Shown: one piece after another, positions 1 to 6,736 of the stretch
How the letters are laid out: every line of letters begins with the position of its first letter
Numbering within the stretch: position 1 is the stretch's first letter
From: DASCOT01 sp036012155
GTDB lineage: Bacteria > Acidobacteriota > UBA890 > WLXD01
Length of the DNA: 16,002 nt
Assembly (NCBI GenBank): GCA_036012155.1
Contig: DASCOT010000176.1
Location: forward strand, 1-16,002
Direction: 5' to 3'
The notes under the pieces: generated by a model
Databases searched by the model: none
What the model saw: only the letters and a program-made list of their open reading frames with translations
Told to the model about the DNA's origin: nothing
Program-made: the position numbers and the translations under genes

Positions 1-212
1 CGGTTGAAGTCCTTCTGCGCGAAGAGCCTGTCGTATCCGCAGCACACACACCGGGTCGCTGGATCGACGACCTGGCCGGAATCGTCGAGAGCGCCTTCGA
101 CATAAGCGACTGCATGCTGGCAGTTCGAACAGGACAGGCTGCGCTTGCCGTCGAGCTCCTGCTGGTCGGGGCGCTGGCACTCTGGGCAGCGCCATTCGAG
201 CGAGTGGCTCAT
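1..212 (-). CDS. Zinc-ribbon protein, C-terminally cut by the window edge
   Basis: The gene reads leftward from an ATG at 212-210 and leaves the window after 70 complete codons. Seen directly: an N-terminal WRCPEC motif (C9, C12), a second pair CSNC (C28, C31) and a third cluster CVCC (C55, C57, C58) followed by GYDRLFAQKDF. The paired cysteines suggest structural zinc binding. A cysteine-rich start ending in a QKDF-type motif recalls small zinc-ribbon proteins that continue into a membrane helix, but the rest is not visible. Its start codon shares one base with the stop of the upstream membrane-protein gene (TGATG), so the two are probably translationally coupled and functionally linked. The function is unknown, and I do not assign a substrate or complex. 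Confidence 0.75.
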   Translation of the reverse strand, partial: MSHSLEWRCPECQRPDQQELDGKRSLSCSNCQHAVAYVEGALDDSGQVVDPATRCVCCGYDRLFAQKDFN

Positions 213-1021
213 CAGTACGGACGCCCCGTCGATAGTGAGAGGTACAGCGAGATCACCTCACCGAAGAGCACGAAGACGATCGCCGCATACAAGATACCGG
301 TGGCCGATTGGATAGAGCGAATCTGCACTGTCTTCCACGTCATCCACCCGAGCGCGATGGGCGCCAGCACACCCAACGTTGCACGCACGGCGACGAAGAG
401 CGCGTCGCCGAGGACGAAGGCTCGCAGTAGGCCGCCACCGTTGCCGGTCCAGTCCGGGAGATGGATCGCTATGATCGCGAACAGAAGGATCAACTTGATG
501 CCCTCGGTCCCGAGGAACATCCCTAGCACGCGGTTGAGCGGCGCGACCGGCATCCGAGGCTCGATGAGGTACCAGTGGGCCAGGATCATCGCGAGTAGCA
601 CGGATCCGAGCGCGCTGGCAATGCTCAACAGGCCGGCGACGTGGACGATGGTCTCGAGGGTGCTGGCTCCGCTCGTCGGGCGCAGCGCCGGATCGAGCGC
701 GATCGAGGCCAGCGCCGCGATCGTGGCCACACCGAGTAGCCAGCGGTGGTGCTGATTGCTGTCGACTGCCTTGCGTGAGCCGAAGCCGATCAGGAGCGCT
801 GAAGCAATGCCCAGGGCCACCAGCGATTCGACAGTGGGGTGGGGAAGCGCCGTGCTCAGCGCGCTCAGTCGCAGTCCGACGCCGAGGCCGAGACCGACGA
901 GGACGAGCAGAATCGTCAGGCGCCAGAAGCCCGGACCCGTAGGCGGCCTCGCGACGAAGGCGGCGGCAACCATACCCACCGAGGTATAGACGAGCATCAC
1001 CGAGACGGCGGCGAAGAGCAT
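212..1021 (-). CDS. Polytopic inner-membrane protein of unknown function (269 aa)
   Basis: Seven or eight hydrophobic helices alternate with short polar loops through most of the 269 residues, starting at residue 2, so this is an integral membrane protein. Notable conserved-looking stretches are a HWYLIEP segment after the fifth helix and a C-terminal GILYAAIVFVLFGE segment. No catalytic motif or known transporter signature could be recognised. The start is an ATG at 1021-1019; no good Shine-Dalgarno sequence precedes it. The stop overlaps the start of the zinc-ribbon gene by one base (TGATG), implying a two-gene unit. The high-GC coding pattern is consistent with a real gene. I do not recognise the family with confidence. 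Confidence 0.8.
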   Translation of the reverse strand: MLFAAVSVMLVYTSVGMVAAAFVARPPTGPGFWRLTILLVLVGLGLGVGLRLSALSTALPHPTVESLVALGIASALLIGFGSRKAVDSNQHHRWLLGVATIAALASIALDPALRPTSGASTLETIVHVAGLLSIASALGSVLLAMILAHWYLIEPRMPVAPLNRVLGMFLGTEGIKLILLFAIIAIHLPDWTGNGGGLLRAFVLGDALFVAVRATLGVLAPIALGWMTWKTVQIRSIQSATGILYAAIVFVLFGEVISLYLSLSTGRPY

Positions 1022-1139
1022 TTTGGAGATCTGTGTGTGACAGCGTGGCCAGATGTCGCCGGCGCGCCGCCTAGGGACGTGAGCACGGTGCGGCGAATCG
1101 CTGCGCCCCGCTGCGAGCCGCAGATTACCACGGTCAGGC

Positions 1140-1145
1140 TAGACT
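1140..1145 (+). promoter_or_regulatory. Probable -10 hexamer for a leaderless glycosyltransferase mRNA
   Basis: TAGACT fits the TAnnnT -10 pattern and ends exactly 7 nt before the ATG at 1153, which places the expected transcription start at or next to the start codon. No Shine-Dalgarno sequence is visible and no good -35 is present. The same arrangement occurs before the gene at 3829. Confidence 0.45.
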
Positions 1146-1152
1146 GCCTTGC

Positions 1153-1893
1153 ATGACTATGAAGCCGCGGATTGCCATCGTTGTGCCGGCGCGCGACGAA
1201 GCGGAGTCGATCCCCCATGTGCTTGCCGATATTCCCTCGGCGTACTCGCCCCGTATCGTTGTGGTCGACAATGGCAGCAACGACGGCACCGGAGAAGTGG
1301 CGCAGCGGCTCGGTGCCGAGGTCGTGCTCGAGCAACAGCCTGGCTACGGCATTGCTTGCCAGGCGGGGCTGCGCCATCTCGCCGCAGAGCCGCCGGATAT
1401 CGCGGTCATCCTGGATGCCGATCACAGCGACTACCCGCAGGATCTCGATGCCCTGTTGCAGCCGATATTGGATGGCGACGCCGACCTGGTGTGCGGTAGC
1501 CGGGTGCACTTGGCTGAGCCCGGCGCGCTTGGCGCGCACGTGCGCTGGGGGAACGGGCTGTCAACGGCGCTAATCGGCCTGCTGTTTGGCCACACCTATG
1601 AGGACATGGGGCCGTTCCGGGCGATCCGCTGGGAGGCGCTCCAGCAACTGCAGATGCGCGACCCGGCATACGGCTGGAATGCCGAGATGCAGGTGAAGGC
1701 ACTTCAGCATCGACTCCGGGTGCGCGAGGTTGCGGTGCGCTACCGGGCCCGTAAGGGTCGCTCGAAGATCAGCGGAACGCTGCGCGGAACGCTCGGCGCC
1801 GGATCTGGAATCCTGTTGACCGTGCTCTACTTGCGCTTCGCTCCTCGATGGTATGCTCGCCAGGTTCCCGTTCCGCCCGCAACGTTCTCGTAG
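1153..1893 (+). CDS. Glycosyltransferase family 2 (GT-A fold), DPM1-like
   Basis: A 246-residue GT-A glycosyltransferase. Seen: an N-terminal beta strand with PARDEAESI, the nucleotide-binding VVVDNGSNDGT (residues 37-46) and the metal-binding DAD motif (D88-D90) in VILDADHSDYP. A GWNAEMQVKAL block and a basic KGRSKISGTLRG segment follow, typical of family members that act near a membrane. Known for the family: transfer of a sugar from a nucleotide-sugar to a lipid or saccharide acceptor. The exact donor and acceptor cannot be read from sequence. There is no C-terminal transmembrane pair as in some polyprenyl-phosphate mannosyltransferases, only a moderately hydrophobic tail. ATG 1153 is preferred over the ATG two codons later because it sits 7 nt after a TAGACT hexamer. 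The gene precedes apgM by 38 bp and they may be co-transcribed. Confidence 0.9.
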   Translation: MTMKPRIAIVVPARDEAESIPHVLADIPSAYSPRIVVVDNGSNDGTGEVAQRLGAEVVLEQQPGYGIACQAGLRHLAAEPPDIAVILDADHSDYPQDLDALLQPILDGDADLVCGSRVHLAEPGALGAHVRWGNGLSTALIGLLFGHTYEDMGPFRAIRWEALQQLQMRDPAYGWNAEMQVKALQHRLRVREVAVRYRARKGRSKISGTLRGTLGAGSGILLTVLYLRFAPRWYARQVPVPPATFS

Positions 1894-1931
1894 TCCAGCG
1901 ACCCGAGAGCCGCGGCTCGCTGCCTCAGTTC

Positions 1932-3131
1932 ATGGACCGCCTGGCCTTCTATCGCGCGCTCGCCACTCCCTCGGATCGGCGCATCCTCTTCATGGTGCTC
2001 GACGGTCTCGGCGGGCTGCCTCACCCGAAAACCGGCCTCACCGAGCTCGAGACGGCGCACACGCCGACGCTCGATGAGCTGGCCGCCGGGGGGGATTGTG
2101 GGCTCACGGTGCCGGTCATGCCCGGCGTCACCCCCGGTAGCGGTCCGGCGCATATTGCCCTGTTCGGCTACGACCCGATCGAGAATCGAGTGGGTCGCGG
2201 TGTGCTCGCCGCGCTCGGTGTCGATTTCGATTTGCGGCCGGGCGATGTAGCGGCACGAATCAATTTCTGTACGCTCGACGACGACGGCAATGTGGTGGAC
2301 CGACGTGCCGGACGCATCGATGATTCTCTGGCCTTGCCACTGGCCGAGCGTCTCGACTCCATGGAGCTGGCCGATGGCATCGAGTGCAGCGTACGGCATG
2401 TGAAACAGTACCGAGCCTGCGTGATTCTGCGCGGTGGTGACCTCGACGGGCGCATTGCCGACACCGATCCGCAGCGTACGGGGGTGCCGCCGCTGGCACC
2501 GCGAGCGCTGACCGATGCCGCTGGGCCAACTGCCGACCTGGCCGCTCGATTCATCGATGCGGCTCGCCTGGCGCTTTCCGACCAGAAGATAGCCAACGGG
2601 GTGCTGTTGCGGGGCTTCGACGGGTTCCGGCCACTGCCGAGCTTCGCTGATCTATACGGCTTGCGGTCGGCGGCCGTGGCCAGTTATCCGATGTATCTGG
2701 GCGCCGCCCGGCTCGCCGGAATGAGCGCCCACCGGGCGCCCGACTCCCCCGATGGGCTCGCGGCTGCGGTCGACGAAGTCGCCGATAGTGACTTCGTGTT
2801 CGTGCACTACAAGTCGACCGATAGTCGAGGAGAGGACGGCGACTTCGAGGGCAAGGTGGCAGAAATTGAGAAAGCCGATGGTTTGCTGGCGCGCCTGCGC
2901 GACACCTTCGACGTGATCATGGTCACGGGCGACCACTCGACGCCGGCGCGACTCCGCTCGCATTCGTGGCATCCGGTGCCCCTGCTGATTCATAGCGATC
3001 GTGCACGCAGCACTGCCAGCGTGTTCGGCGAAGGTGCGTGTGCCCAGGGAAGCCTCGGGCATGTGCGGTCGGTCGACGTGTTGCCCCTCGTGCTGGCGCA
3101 CGCTGGTCGTCTACGGAAGTTTGGCGCCTGA
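1932..3131 (+). CDS. apgM: 2,3-bisphosphoglycerate-independent phosphoglycerate mutase, archaeal type
   Basis: Interconverts 3-phosphoglycerate and 2-phosphoglycerate in glycolysis and gluconeogenesis through a phosphoserine intermediate; the enzyme is cytosolic and metal-dependent. The ATG at 1932 gives 399 residues and begins MDRLAFYRAL, close to the usual start of this family. An in-frame upstream extension to 1848 has no support. Seen: metal ligand D24 in VLDGLGG, nucleophile S70 in VTPGSGPAH (AGC at 2139-2141), the HYKSTDSRGEDGDFEGKV block and TGDHSTP near the C-terminus, in the order expected of the alkaline-phosphatase superfamily. No strong ribosome-binding site is visible. Its 3' end overlaps the convergent mobA by 21 bp. 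The nearby serA draws on the same substrate, 3-phosphoglycerate. I am confident in the family; the archaeal subtype call rests on the GEDGDFEGKV region. Confidence 0.93.
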   Translation: MDRLAFYRALATPSDRRILFMVLDGLGGLPHPKTGLTELETAHTPTLDELAAGGDCGLTVPVMPGVTPGSGPAHIALFGYDPIENRVGRGVLAALGVDFDLRPGDVAARINFCTLDDDGNVVDRRAGRIDDSLALPLAERLDSMELADGIECSVRHVKQYRACVILRGGDLDGRIADTDPQRTGVPPLAPRALTDAAGPTADLAARFIDAARLALSDQKIANGVLLRGFDGFRPLPSFADLYGLRSAAVASYPMYLGAARLAGMSAHRAPDSPDGLAAAVDEVADSDFVFVHYKSTDSRGEDGDFEGKVAEIEKADGLLARLRDTFDVIMVTGDHSTPARLRSHSWHPVPLLIHSDRARSTASVFGEGACAQGSLGHVRSVDVLPLVLAHAGRLRKFGA

Positions 3132-3698
3132 TACGCGAGCCCGCGCTGCCTCGAGATCATCCGGCGTATTGACGTTGTGCAATACGGTGAGCGGGTCGCC
3201 GAAGGCACTCAATTCAGCGTCGCGAACTTGCACCGCGCCGACGCGGTCGAGCAGGCGCTGGAGATCGCGTTGCCCGGCGTCGAGCCAGTCGCGAAGGGGC
3301 GGCAGGAACGCCGGGGAGTACGCCGCACACAACGGGTGCCAGCGGTCGTCGTGCCAGGGGGCCGCGGCGAGGCTGCCGCTAGCCAGGCGACTCAGTAGAT
3401 CGGCAAGCAACGCCGTTGGCACGAAGGGGAGGTCGACGGCGCACACGACCAGCGCCGCACCGGGGAAGGTTGCCAGGCCGGTCTCGATTCCGCCGGCCGG
3501 TCCGCAACCGGAGCGTAGGTCGGCAAGCAGCGGCCAGCGGAGTTCCGGTATGGCGCTCCCGCCCAGCTGCACGCGCGTCTTGCACACCGCTGATAGTGCG
3601 CGGGCCGACCACATGGCCAGGCGGCGATCGCCGAGCAGCAGCGCCGACTTGTCGGCGCCCATTCGAGCGCTCTGGCCTCCTGCAATGACCGCCGCCAC
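3111..3698 (-). CDS. mobA: Molybdenum cofactor guanylyltransferase MobA
   Basis: Transfers GMP from GTP to molybdopterin to make the guanine dinucleotide cofactor in the cytosol. Seen: the nucleotide-binding signature IAGGQSARMGADKS near the N-terminus, a GPAGGIETG block, VVCAVDLPFVP with the metal-binding aspartate, and a C-terminal NVNTPDDLEAA motif, all typical of MobA. The start is uncertain. The frame stays open to 3839 (ATG at 3830, GTG at 3767), but residues upstream of 3698 look non-conserved and the ATG at 3830 would overlap the divergent gene's start. GTG 3698 gives 195 aa, matching the usual 190-200. The gene sits alone on the minus strand between plus-strand genes, so no cofactor operon is evident. 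A related nucleotidyltransferase such as MocA is the alternative, but the length and the C-terminal motif favour MobA. Confidence 0.85.
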   Translation of the reverse strand: MAAVIAGGQSARMGADKSALLLGDRRLAMWSARALSAVCKTRVQLGGSAIPELRWPLLADLRSGCGPAGGIETGLATFPGAALVVCAVDLPFVPTALLADLLSRLASGSLAAAPWHDDRWHPLCAAYSPAFLPPLRDWLDAGQRDLQRLLDRVGAVQVRDAELSAFGDPLTVLHNVNTPDDLEAARARVSGAKLP

Positions 3699-3815
3699 GG
3701 CCCGAGTAGTGCCGCGGTCGAGGATCTGCGAGCCTCGGATCTCATTCGCCTGCGAAGCTGAGAACACTGGCCGAGTCGACTCCTGGGGGGCGAAAGACGC
3801 CTTTCCGTTCTGAGT

Positions 3816-3821
3816 TACACT
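3816..3821 (+). promoter_or_regulatory. Probable -10 hexamer for a leaderless aminotransferase mRNA
   Basis: TACACT (TAnnnT) ends 7 nt before the ATG at 3829, the same geometry as before the glycosyltransferase gene. No Shine-Dalgarno sequence is present, so translation is likely from a leaderless transcript. No good -35 hexamer is visible. Confidence 0.45.
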
Positions 3822-3828
3822 GGCCGCC

Positions 3829-4911
3829 ATGATACGCAAAACGCGGCTGATGACCCCCGGCCCGGCACCGGTTCACCCTGCGGCACGCGCTGCCGCCACC
3901 GGCCCACTGCTGCACCATCGGGCCGCCGCTTTCAAGCCTCGGTTCGCTGCTGTGCAGGAGGGACTGAGCGCCGCATTTCGCACCGAAGGGCCGGTCGCGG
4001 TGCTCGCTGGTGGGAAGTTCGGGCGACGCTGGGCGGAGGTCGCGGAGGCCTATGGCATGCGGGTCAAGACCGTTCATGCCGAGGTTGGCGGGACGTTGAC
4101 TGCCGATGACGCCGCCGAGGCGGTGGCGGCATTTCGGCCGGTCAGCGGACTGGTGATGACGGCCAGTGAGACGTCCACGGGTGCGGCGGTCGATGTCGCC
4201 AAGATCGCCGAGGCGACGCGCCGACTCGAGCCCGAAGCGGCCATCGTGGTGGATGCGATTACTGCCGTGGGCGCGTTTCCTATTGAGACCGACGCCTGGG
4301 AGCTCGACGCTGTGTGCGGGGGCTCTCAGAAGGCCTTCATGATCCCACCGGGACTCGGATTCGTCGCCTGCTCGCCGCGTGGCTGGGAGCGCATCAACGG
4401 CGAGCGTGCCAAGCCACGCTATTACTTCGACCTGCGCAAGTACGCACGCTCGGCGATCGACGACCAAACGCCGTTCACTCCTGCCACGGGGCTCATTCTG
4501 CAGCTTGAGGCGGCCCTCGGCGCGATCGCTGAGGCGGGCGGAATCGAGGCCCTCGAGGACAACGCACGGGTCCTGGCCGAGGCAACACGGGCCGCAGCCG
4601 AGGTGCTCGAGCTAGACCTTCTCTCCGCGGCGTCCCCAAGCCCGGCGGTGACCGCGATTCGAGCTCCGCGTTCCGGGACGGCACCCGACATCGTGGCGGC
4701 GATGCGACAACGCCACGACCTTTTCATCGCCGGGGGACAGGGAGATCTCAAACCCGACATCTTCCGCATCGGCCATCTCGGCTACATCGACGATGTCGAT
4801 CTGTTGGGCACGCTCGCGACTCTGGAGCGCGTCCTGATGTCGATTGGCTATGAGCTGTCTGTGGGGTCGTCGGTGGCTGCGGCGATCTCGGTGCTCGAGG
4901 CCCGTGGCTGA
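3829..4911 (+). CDS. Class V aminotransferase (serine-glyoxylate / phosphoserine type), with internal deletion
   Basis: A 360-residue fold-type I PLP enzyme of the serine-glyoxylate / alanine-glyoxylate aminotransferase group. Seen: LMTPGPAPVHP at the start, ETSTGAAVD, VVDAITAVGAFP with the PLP-pyridine aspartate, GSQKAFMIPPG with the Schiff-base lysine K168, and the C-terminal FRIGHLGYIDDVD. Family members are usually 380-400 aa. Here FRTEGPV (residues 50-56) runs straight into AVLAGGKFGRRW, skipping about 25 residues that normally hold the PLP-phosphate loop (SGTGA) and the LSPGDK turn. The reading frame is intact. The gene overlaps serA by 8 bp, so the likely role is the transamination step of serine synthesis (3-phosphohydroxypyruvate to phosphoserine) in place of classical SerC. 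That role is inferred from context, and activity is doubtful if the deletion is real. Confidence 0.85.
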   Translation: MIRKTRLMTPGPAPVHPAARAAATGPLLHHRAAAFKPRFAAVQEGLSAAFRTEGPVAVLAGGKFGRRWAEVAEAYGMRVKTVHAEVGGTLTADDAAEAVAAFRPVSGLVMTASETSTGAAVDVAKIAEATRRLEPEAAIVVDAITAVGAFPIETDAWELDAVCGGSQKAFMIPPGLGFVACSPRGWERINGERAKPRYYFDLRKYARSAIDDQTPFTPATGLILQLEAALGAIAEAGGIEALEDNARVLAEATRAAAEVLELDLLSAASPSPAVTAIRAPRSGTAPDIVAAMRQRHDLFIAGGQGDLKPDIFRIGHLGYIDDVDLLGTLATLERVLMSIGYELSVGSSVAAAISVLEARG

Positions 4912-6493
4912 AGCGCCTCGACGCGTGCTGGTCTGCGGCCGTCTGCCTGACGACGGGCGCCAGGCACTCGAATCCGCGGATCTGGAGATCGAGCATCTTC
5001 CGGATCGCGAGGCCGGCTCGCTGGCCGACATCATCGCGCCGTTCGTGGCGGTAATCGTGCACTCGCCGCATCGCGTGGATGCCGAGGCTCTGGAGGCGGC
5101 GTCGCTCCTGAAGGTTGTCGGACGCGCCGGTGTAGGCGTCGACAACATCGATGTCGAGACGGCCACGGCGCGCGGTGTGCTGGTGATGAACCTGCCGTGG
5201 GGAAACACGGTGACCGCAGCCGAACACACCATGGCGATGCTGATGGCGATGGCGCGGAACATCCCACAATCCTCGGCGGCGCTGAAACAGGGAATCTGGG
5301 ATCGAGCCACCTATCTCGGCGTAGAGCTCAAGGACAAGACGCTCGGGATCATCGGGCTGGGCCGCATCGGCCGGGAAGTGGCGCGGCGGGCTCGCGGCAT
5401 GGAAATGGTCGTTGTGGGCTCTGACCCCTTCCTTTCGCCGTCCGTGGCCCGTGACCTCGGAATCGAGCTAGTGTCTACCTCCGAGCTGCTACCACGGGCC
5501 GACTTCCTCACCTTGCATGTTCCGAAGACCGACGATACCCAGCATCTCATCGACGCGGAGGCGATCGCCTCGATGAAACCGGGAGCCCGGTTGGTCAACT
5601 GCGCACGTGGTGGCCTGGTGGACGAGGCTGCGCTGTTGGCGGCGCTCGAAGCCGGCCAACTGGCCGGGGCCGCCTTCGACGTGTACGAGACCGAGCCTAC
5701 GGACAACACGGCGTTGGTGGCGCATCCGAGCTTCGTCGGCACGCCGCATCTGGGTGGCGCGACTCACGAGGCGCGTCAGCGCGTCGGTGCCGGTATCGCG
5801 CGTCAGGTTGCCGACTACCTCACTGACGGACTAATCCGCCATGGCATCAACGTACAGGCACTGCCGCCGGACGAGCAGCGCGCGATGGAGCCGTACCTCC
5901 AGCTCGGAGGGCAGCTCGGTGCCCTGCTGTCGCAGTGCTTCGAGAACATCGAGCGACTCCGGATCGAGTACCACGGCGAGCTGACCTCCTATACGCTGCG
6001 CCCGCTCAGCGCGCACATTCTCGCTGGTTACTTGCGGCCGTTTCTCGGCGACCAGGTCAATGTCGTCAACGCCGCGGCGATAGCGGGCCAAAGGGGATTG
6101 GGAGTCGACGAGTCGAAGAGCACCTCCGAGCGTGGCTATGAGAGCCTGATCCGGGTCACGGCTCTGACCGAAGACGGGCAGCATTCGGTGGCGGGTACCG
6201 TCTTCGACGGAGCTCGTGGGCGACTCGTGGAGCTCGGCCGGATACCGGTCGAGACGACGCTCGAGGGTCACCTCTTGGTGCTCGAGAACGAAGATCGGCC
6301 CGGTGTCGTGGGCCAGCTGGGCACGTTTCTCGCGAAGCGTGGCATCAACATCGCCGATATGAGCCTGGGCCGCGACGAGCCTCGCGGCACTGCGATCATC
6401 GTCCTGGCGATGGACCAGTTGCTTGACAGCGAAGGACTCCAGGATCTCCTGGCGCTCTCGGACATTCACTGGGCCCGCGTGATCTCGTTCTGA
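4904..6493 (+). CDS. serA: D-3-phosphoglycerate dehydrogenase with C-terminal ACT domain
   Basis: Oxidises 3-phosphoglycerate to 3-phosphohydroxypyruvate with NAD+, the first committed step of serine synthesis. GTG 4904 gives 529 aa, the usual length of the long SerA form; it overlaps the aminotransferase stop by 8 bp and is preceded by GAGG. The open frame extends to a TTG at 4844, which is rejected. Seen: Rossmann GLGRIG (151-156), catalytic R235 in NCARGG, the DVYETEP glutamate region and catalytic H282 in TPHLGG. A substrate-binding (ASB) domain follows, then an ACT domain from about residue 455 (HLLVLENEDRPGVVGQLG), which binds serine for feedback inhibition in characterised homologues. 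The position directly after an aminotransferase supports a serine-pathway operon. Confidence 0.95.
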   Translation: MAEAPRRVLVCGRLPDDGRQALESADLEIEHLPDREAGSLADIIAPFVAVIVHSPHRVDAEALEAASLLKVVGRAGVGVDNIDVETATARGVLVMNLPWGNTVTAAEHTMAMLMAMARNIPQSSAALKQGIWDRATYLGVELKDKTLGIIGLGRIGREVARRARGMEMVVVGSDPFLSPSVARDLGIELVSTSELLPRADFLTLHVPKTDDTQHLIDAEAIASMKPGARLVNCARGGLVDEAALLAALEAGQLAGAAFDVYETEPTDNTALVAHPSFVGTPHLGGATHEARQRVGAGIARQVADYLTDGLIRHGINVQALPPDEQRAMEPYLQLGGQLGALLSQCFENIERLRIEYHGELTSYTLRPLSAHILAGYLRPFLGDQVNVVNAAAIAGQRGLGVDESKSTSERGYESLIRVTALTEDGQHSVAGTVFDGARGRLVELGRIPVETTLEGHLLVLENEDRPGVVGQLGTFLAKRGINIADMSLGRDEPRGTAIIVLAMDQLLDSEGLQDLLALSDIHWARVISF

Positions 6494-6556
6494 GTCGCGG
6501 CTCTCGACCTACGTCGGTCTCGGTGACTCCGCATCCGAGCTGCGGTCCGGCCGCGT

Positions 6557-6585
6557 TTGAACCCCCTGGGGGCCCGTGGTAGCTT
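6557..6585 (+). promoter_or_regulatory. Sigma70-type promoter of the icd-mdh-ndk-marC operon
   Basis: TTGAAC (6557-6562) and TAGCTT (6580-6585) are separated by exactly 17 bp, the best canonical promoter in the window. Transcription would start near 6592, leaving a leader of about 145 nt before icd. An 11-bp palindrome of five C, one T and five G (6562-6572) begins on the last base of the -35 and lies mainly in the spacer; it could be an operator or chance. The rest of the 6494-6736 gap holds only weak hairpins and no obvious intrinsic terminator for serA. Confidence 0.55.
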
Positions 6586-6736
6586 GCCTTTCCAACGGTG
6601 CTCGGGGCCGTGCCCGACCGGATCCGCCGCCACCTTCCTGCTCGCCCTCTGCGCCAGCTCGCGCGCCCGCGGACCACCGTGCCGACCGGTCAACGCGCAG
6701 CCGGGCCCATGCGACAGGCGACTACGAGAGACCGAG

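Noticed and set aside
3699..3839. N-terminal extension of mobA to the TTG at 3839 or the ATG at 3830
   Set aside because: The added 44-47 residues show no conserved features and would cross the start codon of the divergent aminotransferase gene; the GTG at 3698 gives the normal MobA length.
3742..4467. A 241-codon minus-strand frame antisense to the aminotransferase
   Set aside because: The opposite strand encodes an aminotransferase with clear motifs; the antisense protein has shadow-frame composition and no family features.
4844..4903. Upstream TTG start for serA
   Set aside because: It would overlap the aminotransferase by 68 bp and add residues ahead of the conserved start; GTG 4904 has a GAGG sequence and gives the family length.
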